Source of the DNA: Owenia fusiformis
Lineage: Eukaryota > Annelida > Polychaeta > Sabellida > Oweniidae
Length of the DNA stretch: 60,000 nucleotides
Direction of reading: 5' to 3'
Assembly: GCA_903813345.2 (NCBI GenBank)
Contig: CAIIXF020000004.1
Coordinates: forward strand, 8,577,525 to 8,637,524
The translations under genes were made by a program, and so were the position numbers. Shown here one piece after another: positions 10,878-23,539 of this stretch. The notes beneath the pieces were generated by a model that saw only the letters and a program-made list of their open reading frames with translations, was not told the DNA's origin and made no database searches. Every line of letters starts with the position of its first letter. Within the stretch, counting starts at the first letter, position 1.

Positions 10878-13800
10878 ATGCGTCTTCCGGCCTATGCTAC
10901 TATGTTTTCTATCATCGTGTTATTGATAGGGATTCATCATGTCTACGAAAGCGAGGGTAAGTAGTGTAGTTTTTATCATTTAAAAACAATAGTCCTTTCT
11001 AATCATACGGATTGACACGTCGCAAATAGTTCGCGCACGTATTGTTACACATTTTCGCTTTTTAACACGACAGAATGTGACGTTTTTGAGAAAAATGTAC
11101 ACATTTGGAAATCCTTTCGTCCTCCACATTTGCCTCTATATCTCAAACTATCAAAATATAAATATCTGCGTAATATTGGAGTTACGAATTTATATAAAGA
11201 ATGCCGAGGGAAATATTACCTAAATCTAATGCATTGCAAAGGTCTGCGTGAGACCCTCACGCGAGGAGGATCGGAATTGAATTTGACACAAAGTATTGTT
11301 CCATGGGGTCAGCTGCATGGGGTGATATTTTGTCAGTTCAATTCTTTCCGGGAGTGGCGAAATTCTCATTCCGGCTAATCGCAACTTTATTTGTTCAGCT
11401 TATAATATCCCAGATTCCCAGGGTGGAAAAATTAACTCACAAGGTCGCTTCCAGCGTAAGTAATGTGACAAGGCCAATTTTTTCTTACCGCATGGGGTAT
11501 CACGCAAACCAATAGTGCAAATAGTTAACCATATTACAATAAATCCGAATTATCTCGTCAAAAACAAGATATACAATGTATAATTGCAAAAAAACATTAT
11601 GTAATACTTGGGCTACGTTCAGAAATTAGTTTTGGTCACTGCAGCGCAAAATATGTAGAGTAATATCAACAACAGATTGCCAACAATTTGTCACCACCAT
11701 GATCAAGAGCTGGATGGGGTACATTATCACGCAACTCAGTTAAGCCAAGTAACTAAGTCAACATTCGAAAATAAAAATCTCAAAAATCGTACATCTTTGA
11801 TTTCCAAAATAATTTGTGAGGTGGTTATTAAGATGATAATACACATTTTAACGTATTAATTTTGAGTACATCTCGAATCCATTCTCAACAAAGCGTTGTC
11901 GAAATAAGGATTCGAAATATTTGAGTTCGGGATGATAAAAGTACGCTAAGATATACCGCTCCTTAACAAACTCCTTTGGGAACAAGATATAGAATCAAAT
12001 GCATATTCTTCTTATTTACTCCCTGACACATGCCAACGAATGTTACATAAGTTAATATCTCCATTTTAAATAATTTTTTAAACGCTGTTCTCTACAGGTG
12101 CCATTTTTTATAATTGAAAAACAAAATTGAACATTTTGCATTTCTAAATTGATAAGTTTCTTGGAATACAACTTAACTGTTAACGATTTAAGTCATTTAT
12201 AATATTTCCCTCAGTGATCCCATGCTAAATAGACAGTAACTAGGTTATTATTTTGTGTTCAACCTTGTTTTCATGACTTTTAAACATGAGTCGACAATTA
12301 TGTAGGATATTTCAATTCCAAATCTAAGCGTGTCAACTCCTGTTTTTGCACAAAATTTAGCCTTTTATAAAGATAGATCGCCAAAATCTGCATGTACCTC
12401 TCAATGAGGCGACACGTTTTTAAATGTATAGATGCTGAGCTATAAACTCAAACAAAAATTCAAACCACCCGCTATTATTTTGATTACACTAGACGAAATT
12501 TCCACTCCCGGGGAGCACTGTGGTAACACTTTGAAGGAGGATTCTTGAAAAATCGTTCGAATTTTCACAAAAGGTTTCACGCAATTTTATTGCTTTGTTT
12601 AAGCCTCAACTGGAATCATACTCAAATCCGATACCATAATTATAAACCAAAATGAAACATTAAACTCAGGTCAGGTTATATGATAAACTGTTTCGAGAAT
12701 TGATGATTTGAATTAACTGTGTATATTTAAATAAATGTAAGTCGGCATGTATTCGACAGTTAATGTAGACACATGATGTATGCATCCACGTGTGACTTAA
12801 ATATCGATTCATGACTATCATTTTTGGCTTTCAAAAATTAAGTTGGAAGTTACAGTGGTTGGAGATTAACAAAAACGTCAATCACATCCGAATATCCGAA
12901 CGACGTCAAGTATTAACAATACCCTTTCTGTGCATCTCGAACAAGGCAAGGTTCTGTGATCCAACAATGTGCATTCCGAAAGAAAAAATTCACAATGTCA
13001 ACAAATTTCATTGAGTTGGATATTACATTCGAAATCACAACTTTCGAAATGTTTGTTTTAAACAAGAATTGTAAGAACTTAAAACATGTTATTAGTTTTT
13101 CAAACCGCATTTCCTCATTTACGTTCTTTGACAAGGATGAATTCATTAGAAAACATGGATTTTCTTGATTATTCTTCAAAACTACCCTTGAAATATAAGT
13201 ATGTGGGATATTACAGCATAAATTGACACGCATTTGTTTGCTCCATATCATGAGAAAATAAATGCAGAACCATCTTTCAATATTTGGAAAAAAAAGTTCA
13301 TTCTGTATGTAAACAAGAAAAAATACATTTGTGGTTGATTCATAATGAAAAATAACAAATAACATACGTCTTTTTAAGTAGGGGTATACAGGGACACAGT
13401 GGAAATTCAGAAATATAGGCCATATCCCAAAGACTGCTTCACCAATATGTAACAGAACATCAAATTTATCATTTACACGTTTGCTGATAGGTTTATTGAA
13501 AATAATTAAACAGAGGTTTACTTCAATTGTGGCACCATTCTTAGTTAATACTGATGAACATACGAATATCGAATGTTGACTAAGTTACTTGGCTTGACCG
13601 AACTATCTTGACGCCATCCGCTATATGCAATAATATTGATATCGTATCTGAAAATTTGAAAAACATGTTCAAGTTTAAAATTGCTCAAACGTAATGAATA
13701 TTGTTTAATTCTCATTTGAAAAAAGTTTAATCACAAAAGTAATTAATTCATTATCATTAGTACTAACTATAAATAAAAGAACCTTAAAAGAAGAATCTCA

Positions 13801-16800
13801 AAATGTGTAACAACAATCTGCAACTGTCAACTGCAATGTAGCTAGAATTTGATATAGATGGGGCCCTTTTACAATGGTGTTGCGTTTTTGTGATGAAAGG
13901 GGAACGAAAACTATCATTATTTTCGTAGTTTCAATTAAGAAATATCTGAATTAATTTTTTTCAAAGTTTTTATGAAGCAATTTACCTCGCTTGTATCACT
14001 AATATGCTCTTTCCAAAATATCCAAATTGACTTTGACGAGTTTACTTCTGGATAATGCAAAATGTTGTATTAAAAGAGACCAGCTTATTGCCTTAGGACA
14101 GTGTGGGAAAAGCGACTCAAAATATATTTATTCAAAACAATTTAATCCGAGAAAAGCCCAAAGGGGTTGTTTTATGTATAATTGCGCATGCGTAAACCAA
14201 CCATTATTACGCTTAATGCGATAACGTATTTATATTTTTTATTTAAGCTGTTGCTGCCTTGGCTGTCCTCAAGGGCATTTTTTACCTGACGTCAGCTGCT
14301 ACGATTTCCATTTCAATAACAAACTTCGCATCGGAGGGATGTGCATTCTATCCTCAAATATGCAGTTTAAAGGTAATACGGCTTAAAAAGGTAATATCAC
14401 CTTAAAAGGTAATACCACCTTAAAAGGTAATATCTCCTTAAAAGGTTATTCCACCTAAAAAGGTAATATCTCCTTAAAAGGTAATATCACCCTAAAGGTA
14501 ATACCAACTTTTAAGGTAATAACCACCTTTTAAGGTAATATCACCCTTAAAGTAATACCACCTTAAAGGGCATACCACCTTAAAAGGGTATGCCTTTCTG
14601 AAGGTAATACAACCTCAAAGGTTAAAAAAGTTAAAAGTTATATTACATTTAGCAAAATAAATGATTGTTTAAGCGATCATCCAATAAGTGCCATTTAATA
14701 ACATTCTTGTTAATTTTAGGATTTTTGTTTCATTTTGACATGTCTGTGTGTCATTTGAGTTAATTAAAAATAATGGTTTTTGTTAAGTTATTTTCCCATA
14801 GTTATCCCAATAGGTATGTACGTAATTAGCCCGTAATTCATTGGCGTTGTGTGACAGTGTACAAATAGTGACTGCCATTGAGGGAAATAGTGCAAAATAT
14901 TTTCCTCGAGGGAATATCCTGTCCACTGACATGTTCCCGAGGCTGCAGGCCGAGGGAACAAGTCAGTGGACAGGATATTCCCGAGAGGAAAATTTTTACA
15001 CTATTTCCCGAAAATGTGGCAGTCACTATTTGTTTTATTATATACCCGATAAGTACTCTGTAAACAAAAACAAAATGTTATATTTGTCGTATTTGTTAAA
15101 TATGCCCAGGTAATCTAATAACAATAAATTAATTAATTCAATTTGTTTCAAAATATCATGTACTTATCCGATTCATACGCTTTAATAACAACAAAGATGC
15201 ATGATAACCCGATTTTAAACATGATTAAGACCAGGTTACGTGTATGACATGATATACTCCTAAAACTTCCTATTTTGTTCTGACTATGTGTTAATACCAC
15301 CTTAAAAGGTAATATCACCTTTAAAGGTAATACCACATTAAAGGGTAATATCACCATAAAAGGTAATATCACCCTAACAGTAATACCACCTTAAAAGGTA
15401 ATGTCACCTTAAAACAGTAACATCATCGAATTTATCATCGGTTTTCCATATACCTTAAATATATATACTTTATATATTATAGACTTGTTCATATTACTAG
15501 ATAGTGGAGAGGTTAAGCTAACGATGTTTTTCACAACGTAACCGTGAACGCAAAGTACAAAAATTAACAAAGGAATGTATCGAGCGCTCATAGTTTTATG
15601 CGCGCTTAGTCTACTTCAGATACTCTTTCAGCTTCAGAGTTTCGGGTTTAGAACGGGAGATTTGAAATTTGACGTTGGGTCAACGGGAACCATTTTACTC
15701 GTGTCTATTGAACACTATGCTGTCAATTTTGATTTCGATGCACAGTTGAATTCTTGCTGAACACGATAATGTATGTCATGCATGATTTAGCACCAAAAAT
15801 CTTACGAAACGAGCTCGTTTAAAATATGTATTAGAAAACCAGCTATAAAACCGCATCAATGACATACTATAGAATCATTACACGCTATGGTGTAGTCTAA
15901 ACAAACACTGGATTTGAACGGCTATTTATATGAGAAGGCTACATGAATTTGTATATGGCCAGTGATACGTACAGGTTCAGTTTCGATTATATATGCAAAG
16001 CTTAACCTCTCCAGTATTGAAATCCTCGACCTAATATGGTCATATATATTTTTAAACCAAACCACTAGATACAATGTTTTTTTTACATAAACATTTGCTC
16101 TCGACCCCCTTCTCTATTTCACAGGTTTCAAATAGTTAACGAAAAGAACTACGTACATACATTATGTATATGTCATTATATCTAAGGGGCCAATAATCAC
16201 AAGGGGGCCAACAATGCTATGTAGCCTCGGCCCCTCACAATCTATGTAAATAATTATGTTGAATTGTATACAAATAAATAACAATAACCTATAAAACAGA
16301 AAATAATAAGTAAATAAAAATAGAATAATAGTTAACCAGGAAATTATAATTTCGTTTTACTAGGATAAAATTAAAGTCAAGGAACCACAAGTTGAGGCAA
16401 TTGCTGCCGGTCTAAAAGATGACGCTGCCCTGCTGAGAGAAATGGACGGTGTGAACACGGCGTTGTACAACACTCTTAATTCGGCCAATGTCAAGAATGA
16501 ACGAATTGTAGGCAAATTAGAGATGATTCGGGATTATTCGGCCGATATCGTTCAAGTAAGTACAAGGGCACGTTGTTTAATTTGAGTAACTCTGATCTCT
16601 CTAGATGAAATGTACATGCTCAAAAGGAAAATGGGACTTTAGTGTTTTTGATCTCTCTCGATGAAATGTACATGCTCAAAAGGAAAATGGGACTTTAGGG
16701 TTTTTGATCTCTCTCGAAGAAATGTACATGATCAAAAGGAAAATGGGACTTTAGTGTTTTTGATCTCCCTCGATGAAATGTACATGCTCAAAAGAAAAAA

Positions 16801-19800
16801 TGGGACTTTAGTGTTTTTGATCTTTCTCGATGAAATGTACATGCTCAAAAGGAAAATGGGACTTTAGTGTTTTTGATCTCTCTCGATGAAATGTACATGC
16901 TCAAAAGGAAAATGGGACTTTAGTGTTTTTGATCTCTCTCAATGAAATGTATATGCTCAAAAGGAAAATGGGACTTTAGGGTTTTTGATCTCTCTCGATG
17001 AAATGTACATGCTCAAAAGGAAAATGGGACTTAAGTGTTTTTGATCTCTCTCGATGAAATGTACATGCTCAAAAGGAAAATGGGACTTTAGTGTTTTTGA
17101 TCTTTCTCGATGAAATGTACATGCTCAAAAGGAAAATGGGACTTTAGTGTTTTTGATCTCTCTCGATGAAATGCACATGCTCAAAAGGAAAATGGGACTT
17201 TAGTGTTTTTGATCTCTCTCGATGAAATGCACATGCTCAAAAGGAAAATGGGACTTTAGTGTTTTTGATCTCTCTCGATGAAATGTACATGCTCAAAAGG
17301 AAAATGGGACTTTAGTGTTTTTGATCTCTCTCGATGAAATGTATATGCTCAAAAGGAAAATGGGACTTTAGTGTATTTGATCTCTCTCGATGAAATGTAC
17401 ATGCTCAAAAAGAGAATGGGACTTTAGTGTTTTGTATACACGGGTGTCATTTTTACACTTAAATCATCAAAAAGTCTGAAGAGTCAATTATACTCCATCA
17501 CATTTATCGCCGTTATTAAGCAAACTGGCCGGAAAAATCGACCTAGATTCTTTCCTAATCAACCTAGAAACGCTTTCCACTGGTACACATTTTAAGATTC
17601 TAATCCCATATAAAGTCCTGCACAAAGTACCTGAAATAATCTTTTCAATCGGATTATATACTTGGAATTGATTAAGATTGTTCAATCCACTTTCTTACCC
17701 GGATGTAGCACTGATATGTTTTTCACTTCCACTTCTGCCCTTACATTGCCTCAATGTACCCAAAGTTTATAGGGGATACCTATTAAACACCCGGATAAAA
17801 CGAATAACATGGAGGTTAAGCCATACTCTTTTTAAAAAAAGTGTACGTGAACGTGTAGAATAGTCCTCTGTTCTTCCATTTGTAGCGTTTACCTGGCTGA
17901 TTGATCATATTAGATATACGGTAAATAGTTGTAATAAGGTCCTTGCAAAGTGATTTTAGAGCGGGACAGTAATCCCCGGGGGTCGAAATATACACGCTCA
18001 CGTACAGATTCTCTTAAAAACGTGTAGTTCAATCCCGGGGTGTGGGGGGGGGTCCACTGTGTACAAAATTCGACGGAGGTCCTAGGTTGAACCCTCAGGG
18101 AGTTAAACTCCCTAATGTCTGCGGAATCAACCAATGAAAAATTAACATTCAGTATGAAAAATTAACACACAAACTTAAAATCAGTCATTTGATGTTTTAG
18201 TTACTTGAAACAGTGGCTGGTATAGAGGTGACGAACATCGATCCCGACCAGATGGATACAGACGTTAACGCTATCCAGACGAACATTATAAGTAGGCTTT
18301 TTTGCTAATTTTTGTATATTTATACCTTTGTATAGACATATCTAGAATGTAATACCCGATAACATCTGGCTCAATGATAAATTTTAGAAGCATTTCAAAT
18401 CTGAACTCCTTAAATATTATATTTAAGAAATATAGACCGACGAGGAGGGGTAATATTGTCGAATACACCCCTCGGGGCTAGGCATAAACGTTTTCTGTAC
18501 CCCAAACGACCGAAGGGAGCTTTTGTGCCAAGCCCTAAGGGGTGTATTCGACGTTATTACACCTGCTTTGAGGTCTATATTACGATTCAAACATGAAAAA
18601 TCACTTAAAGTCCCCGTCTAAAGTTTGAAAATATTTTTTTATCATTCATTTACTATTTGTCATGACTTAAGATTGATCAAAGGTCACACTATTTCAATAA
18701 TAAAATGCCATATTTAATGGGCCACTTCAATGTTTTAGCATATAAAATATTTTGCACCATTAGTCTCGATGTCAATCTTTTCTACATATGCTAGACTTCA
18801 ATAATATACCAATGTTGATTGTCTAACCAGGTTAAAAGGAAGAATATATTATGTTTTAGATATCATTGTACCATTGGTTTCTATGAGAACTAGAATTTTT
18901 AAATGCATTTTTCTCGGAACCATTTTCATGCACTGATAAGTTCATTTCTCGCTTATTTATGAACCGATTTTCTTAATTCTTTCGGCAAAAACATGCAAGG
19001 ATGAATGCTATGCATTGGTGTGAGTTGTGGCTAATTAAAATTTATGTGTGACCTCTAAAAGTTAGTTTTAAATAAATTCACAAATTTTGGAACAAAAAGT
19101 CTATCAAAAACCACTTTTTGAAATTAAAAAAAAAAGTTTCACATATCACACTTTGATAACATTGGGTAAGACTACAATATAAGCCAAAGTGGTTTAAACT
19201 TTAGATGGGGACTTTAAATGTTTCAAATATTCATTATGGTCCGCCATTACTACGGCCGCCGTTATGACGTCACACATTACTCGTATTACCAGGGGTATTA
19301 TTCGCGAATATAACCCGGGTGAAATATTGACTTATTAAAATATTGAATGTTCACAGCTAATAGAAGGCGTGAATTCAGTCATGTTCGAATCTACTGTTAT
19401 TCCCTTAAAGGATTTTGAATAAAGAAACATGTGTCGATCCTCTAGTTTTATTTCGGATTATTATATACACAATATATATGTATATATTCATGTTTTTTTA
19501 TACTTCCGCAGCAGCAAAAGTCAAAAGGTAGTTTTTTCAGAAAGTTAAAACAGTTTTTCAAAAATATAAATGTAACATATACGTTATTTTGTATGCAGGT
19601 GTGCAATCATCAATTAAAAGCTTGGAGGAGCAGATGAAACAGTACAAATACATACACGGGGCATTCCTGGCGATTGAAATTCTCCCAAAGGCGATTTATT
19701 TCGCTAATAACCGATACAAATGGTACCAAAATAAGAAAATGATGACGGGACTTGACACAACAAACTTTCAGAGAGCTAAGATTCAAAAGCTTCAAACGGC

Positions 19801-21674
19801 ACAGGCACAGACAGGAGGAAGATTGGGAGCACTTAATACATACTTGAAGAGCCATCCTAAAGTGGCAACAGGTCTGAAAGTGGCAGCTTATGGAATGGGA
19901 TTTCTGATGAACGGTAAGATGTCGTAAATTGTGTAAAAGTTCCAACATAATTTTATTTAATGGTGTTCTGATGAACGATCAGATTTCTTTGATGGGCCTA
20001 TATCTATTAAGTTGTATTGAATACATGGTGGGTCTGAAAAATGATATCTTCGTATAAAATGCACGACATTTCTTTGATTTAGAAAAACGAAGTAATTTGT
20101 ATGTTAGATTGTACTGGTATATGTTTCTCTCATATCATGCATTGATGATAATAGCATATTACATGTTGTATGTTTTAGCTTAAATGTGTCATGTCATCTT
20201 AGCAACATAACCCTCTCCATAAGTTTGGCAATCTTAGCTTGGTTGCCAAACTTATGGAGGGGAGTGTATTTACCTTATATTTTGTCGTATCTATGCAGGT
20301 GCTGTGCTATACTTTGAATTCTCGACAATGGAGCAGACACGTGACAGTTTCCAAGCGATCGTTGACCAGATGGATGACATCATTGAATCTGCAGCTGAGA
20401 CTAGAGAAGTATTAGAGGCAAGCCTTGATACTGAGGAAGAGGCAGCGATAGACTTAGGGGCGAACTATATCCAGATTAAGGAGGTCAGAATATACAACGT
20501 TTTCTCTTAATTTGTTCTAACCACTGGCGGATCCAGGGGGAGTAAATTAGTGGGCCTTCTTGGCCTTGATTTTTTTTATTCCAGGCCAAATTTTAAAAAT
20601 GGGTCTTAATTTTTCTAAATTTCAATGCAGTTAATAAAATTACATTAAGTCTTAGATGTTGAGGTTGAGACATTATGGAAACATTTCTAATCATATCTGA
20701 AAAGATCCGCTTAGTTGTCAATTTGGCCTTGGACGGCGGCTTGGCGTCGTTGTCATCTCTCTAAATTTTGTCAGCGCATTTCCAAACAGACCGTTTAATG
20801 GCATTGGGTTGATAAATGAATTGTCAAGGTTATTTCATGTTATGAAAATCTAACACTGATCACCATAACCAATTGTGAATATGCTAATGTAGGCAAATAT
20901 GAAAAGCGCAAATGGAATCTTGGAAAATTATGTTCAATTTTCAGGAAAGAAGGAAGAGACTGTGTATGTAATTTTAACTTTTTTAGGGTTTCGTGAACAG
21001 CAGCGCTTTTATGAATGAAATAAAGACGTATTCAGGCGATTACTACAGCCAGAGCATAACAGATCTACCAAGTTATACGGACGAGAACATTAACGACGAG
21101 AACATCATTGCTTCCCAAGACGAATATATCGACTGGCTTATAGAACAAGAGGAACATTTACAGGTAGAATATGATATGATATGATGAAGACTCGTTCTGG
21201 GTTTAAAAAGATGCATAACATGATTCAAGTTCTGTTCGGGTATAAGCAATTAAAAAGACTTATAATAAGATCACTACATAAACATGAATTATCAATTTTG
21301 GAAGGCGATCATATGTAGGCAAGGACTAGTTAATCATTAAAGTCTCAGTTACATTTGCTCTACGGCGCGCGTGTGGCGCGTACGGCGACCGTAGATCAAA
21401 TGCGACCGAGGCATTAACATTGTATACCTTTTATTTTCAGTCGTTGTTTGATCGTCTATCCGCACTGAAATTAATCGAACAAATGCTCGCCATCGAGGCT
21501 TACCAAACACCCATCTACAGCTTGGTTGCAGTTGGACAATCACACGATACCACCTTGACGAGGGAGACTGTTATTCAACTGATTGCGGACACAAAGACGA
21601 ATGTTAATGTTTGGCCCGACTTTACCGAAACTTTTCAGTTCATTATGGTTGATCTAACAGCATACCGCGACTGA
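10878..21674 (+). CDS. 465-residue secreted helical protein, unknown family (eight exons)
   Basis: Exons 10878-10956, 14248-14372, 16364-16555, 18201-18291, 19599-19913, 20299-20483, 20987-21163 and 21441-21674 sum to 1398 bases, an exact 465 codons plus TGA. Phases are 1, 0, 0, 1, 1, 0, 0, and all introns are GT-AG. Residues 1-26 form a signal peptide (hydrophobic core IIVLLIGI). A second hydrophobic stretch follows at about 28-52, then CAFYPQIC (Cys58 and Cys65, the only close pair). Residues 69-240 and 285-460 are charged and heptad-like, predicted helical. A third hydrophobic segment around 253-275 (KVAAYGMGFLMNGAVLYF) spans the exon 5/6 junction. I do not recognise a named family. Helix bundles with one central hydrophobic segment occur in alpha-helical pore-forming and lipid-binding proteins, but that is only a hypothesis. 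Introns carry MITEs and minisatellites. Confidence 0.85.
10957..14247 (+). other. intron 1 of the 465-residue protein gene
   Basis: 3.3 kb, donor GTAAGT at 10957 and acceptor TTTAAG at 14242-14247. It contains chance ORFs only (including a 150-codon F/N-rich one at 12913-13365 on the minus strand) and no clear repeat. Confidence 0.6.
14373..14625 (+). repeat. AAAAGGTAATAYCACCTT tandem array at a splice donor
   Basis: About 14 degenerate 17-18 base units (CCTTAAAAGGTAATATCA...). The first unit begins at the intron 2 donor itself (TTTAAAG|gtaata), so every unit carries a donor-like AAAGgtaata. A second block of the same unit lies at 15294-15417. Confidence 0.8.
14862..15032. mobile_element. 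171-bp hairpin MITE
   Basis: CAAATAGTGACTGCCA at the left is the exact complement of TGGCAGTCACTATTTG at the right. Pairing continues through GGGAAATAGTG and GGAATATCCTGTCCACTGAC to a short loop near 14945, so almost the whole element folds as one stem. It lies in intron 2. Confidence 0.8.
15294..15417 (+). repeat. second block of the AAAAGGTAATAYCACC array
   Basis: Seven degenerate units in the same orientation as the block at 14373-14625, separated from it by the hairpin MITE and 260 bases. The two blocks may be one array split by insertion. Confidence 0.75.
15505..16013. mobile_element. DNA element with GGAGAGGTTAAGC ends
   Basis: GGAGAGGTTAAGCTAACG on the left and GCTTAACCTCTCC on the right form inverted ends, flanked by AGT on both sides. 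It is related to the GGGAGGTTAAGC MITEs at 6153 and 17811. It lies in intron 2 and has no transposase ORF. Confidence 0.65.
16594..17433 (+). repeat. 56-bp minisatellite, 15 copies, in intron 3
   Basis: The unit is GATCTCTCTCGATGAAATGT plus ACATGCTCAAAAGGAAAATG plus GGACTTTAGTGTTTTT. Copies differ by only one to three bases, so the array is young. It starts 38 bases after the exon 3 donor. Confidence 0.9.
17811..18113. mobile_element. MITE, GGAGGTTAAGC family, in intron 3
   Basis: Starts GGAGGTTAAGCCATACTC and ends AGGGAGTTAAACTCCCT. The inner 'cgtacagattctcttaaaaa' is shared with the element at 6153-6374. It ends 87 bases before exon 4. Confidence 0.6.
18428..18584. repeat. 157-bp foldback in intron 4
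   Basis: AATATAGACC then GTAATATTGTCGAATACACCCC on the left pairs with GGGGTGTATTCGACGTTATTAC then GGTCTATATT on the right, with a short loop around 18500. Confidence 0.7.
20214..20259. repeat. perfect 17-bp stem hairpin before exon 6
   Basis: CTCCATAAGTTTGGCAA, a 12-base loop, then TTGCCAAACTTATGGAG. It lies 40 bases upstream of the exon 6 acceptor. CATAAGTTTGGCAA recurs near 57669, so it is probably the relic of a small element. Confidence 0.75.
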
Positions 21675-22244
21675 TTGCTAATTTGAGAGAAATATCAACT
21701 ATTTTGCACAACCACGTATGGCTTAGTTTGACTAGCGTTCAATTTGGAATCTCATCCGGAGCTTAATCCACTCCTTAATAGTCATAGAAGAGTATGAAAA
21801 CATTAACTATTACGATTATGGCTCAACTTTTGACATTTGTAATACTAACATTTCAAACCCTAAGTTATTGGTTATTATAATTTTGAAAAGGACATGAAAT
21901 TCGAAATGATATACGTTAATGGTTGTTCATATTTTCATATGGAATATGTATTACTAATGTATATTCATGTTATACTATCAAACTAGAATACAACTAATAC
22001 AACTACATTTTTGTTTTGAGTGTTTATATCTGCTCCGAAAGAATTCAAACCTTATTGAATTCTGGAATATTTTTTACAGTTGTGGTGTTAGTTTGCCTCC
22101 TTTTGCCTACAATCGAGCCAGGCCACAAGAAATGGGTTCTTATCACAGATTTTTTTCAATATTCTGATCTTTTGTTTATCTTAAAAAGCACAAAGAGACC
22201 TTTCAAATGAGCCATGGCTTGTGGCTTAACAATTCTTCCTTTCA
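21675..22244. other. 3' flank of the 465-residue gene
   Basis: AT-rich. No canonical AATAAA is present before the next element begins at 22245, so the polyadenylation site is not determined. Short ORFs here look like chance. Confidence 0.35.
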
Positions 22245-23300
22245 TACAGGGTGGGCCAATAAAAATTTGAACATTTTTATTTTTATTCAATTTTCTATAT
22301 TATTGCAGTTCAGTCCACAAAAATCCAGATAATGGTAAAATGATTATTTGTGATAATGTTAAATATAAAAATATGTATGTGTGATTAATTTCGGCGTGTC
22401 ATGGTCATGATCTGTATACTGTGTGCGTCATGAAAAATTACCAAATTTACTCTGCTTGAGACATCATTGCTGAAGATACAGTATCTCATACCATACAATA
22501 TATGCCCTTCAAATGGTCTCAACACGATTTTTATCAATAAAAACATATGCAGTTATCTCTAGGAGAAGCTAGACATGTCTACCTTGGATAATATAGTTTA
22601 ACTGACCTCAGCTTTTTTCAAAACTGGCACAATATGTCTCAAACCTATCATTTAAGCCAAGCAAGACCGTCAAATACTGCTCAGACTGATTTTTTCAGAT
22701 GGGTGGAGGACATGTTCAGTAATTAAATGTTGAGCTTGTATATTCATTTTTACAGAAGCTGTTGACAATGAATTGTTTTTCAATTTTCTAATGTATTGGA
22801 GATAATACATTACTAACAAAAAAGTTACAATCGATGGAAAATTGTTAAATTTTTTACTCAATGCGAGGGTTTCCTGAACTTGTCCTCCACCCACTTGAAA
22901 AATCAGTCTGCGCTGTATTTGACAGTCATCCATGGCTTTAATGATACATGTAGGTCTTGGGACATATTGTGCCAGTTTTGAAAAAGAGCTGAGGTCAGTT
23001 AAGCTATATCATTCACGGGAGACATGTCTTGCTTCTCCTAGAGATAACTACCTATAGTTTTAATTGATGGAAATTGTGTTGAGACCATTTGAAGGGCATG
23101 TATTGTATGGTATGAGATACTGTATTTTCAGCAATGATGTCTCACGCAGAGAAAATTTGGAATTTTTTCATGACACACGCAGAATACAGATCATGACCAT
23201 GACAAGCCAAAAATAATCATACACACATATTCTTATCTTTAACATTTTCACAATTGAATAAAAAGAAAAATGTTCCAATTTTTATTGGCCCGACCTGTAT
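22245..23300. mobile_element. 1.06-kb palindromic DNA element
   Basis: The ends are TACAGGGTGGGCCAATAAAA and, inverted, TACAGGTCGGGCCAATAAAA. Pairing continues for about 450 bases each side ('ggtctcaacac' against 'gtgttgagacc', 'atacagtatctca' against 'tgagatactgtat'), leaving a middle around 22750. There is no transposase, so this is a foldback MITE with TA-type ends. Confidence 0.85.
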
Positions 23301-23539
23301 ATTGACCAAAAAGTCTGATTTGAAGTAAGCAGATTTTCCTCTTAATCTTGGTCACATTTTTGGCTGTGTAGCACAATTTACATTTTATGTGATATGACCA
23401 GTTGTCCTATGGCCGTGAAATGAGCAAATAGTGAGGTACATGAATTTTGCACCGACGGTTTAGACATTTTGAAAAAGCAGTCTGCCACGTTTATGTTTTA
23501 TTCAAAATGCAGATTTCTAAAACCATTGAAGATTTTGTA

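Noticed and set aside
12913-13365. 150-codon minus-strand ORF
   Set aside because: Rich in F, N and I as expected from AT-rich random sequence, overlapped by + strand frames of similar quality, no domain, inside intron 1.
16661-16867. ORF of repeated FLISLDEMYMLKRKNGT-like units
   Set aside because: Translation of the 56-bp minisatellite inside an intron; most units break the frame (56 is not a multiple of 3).
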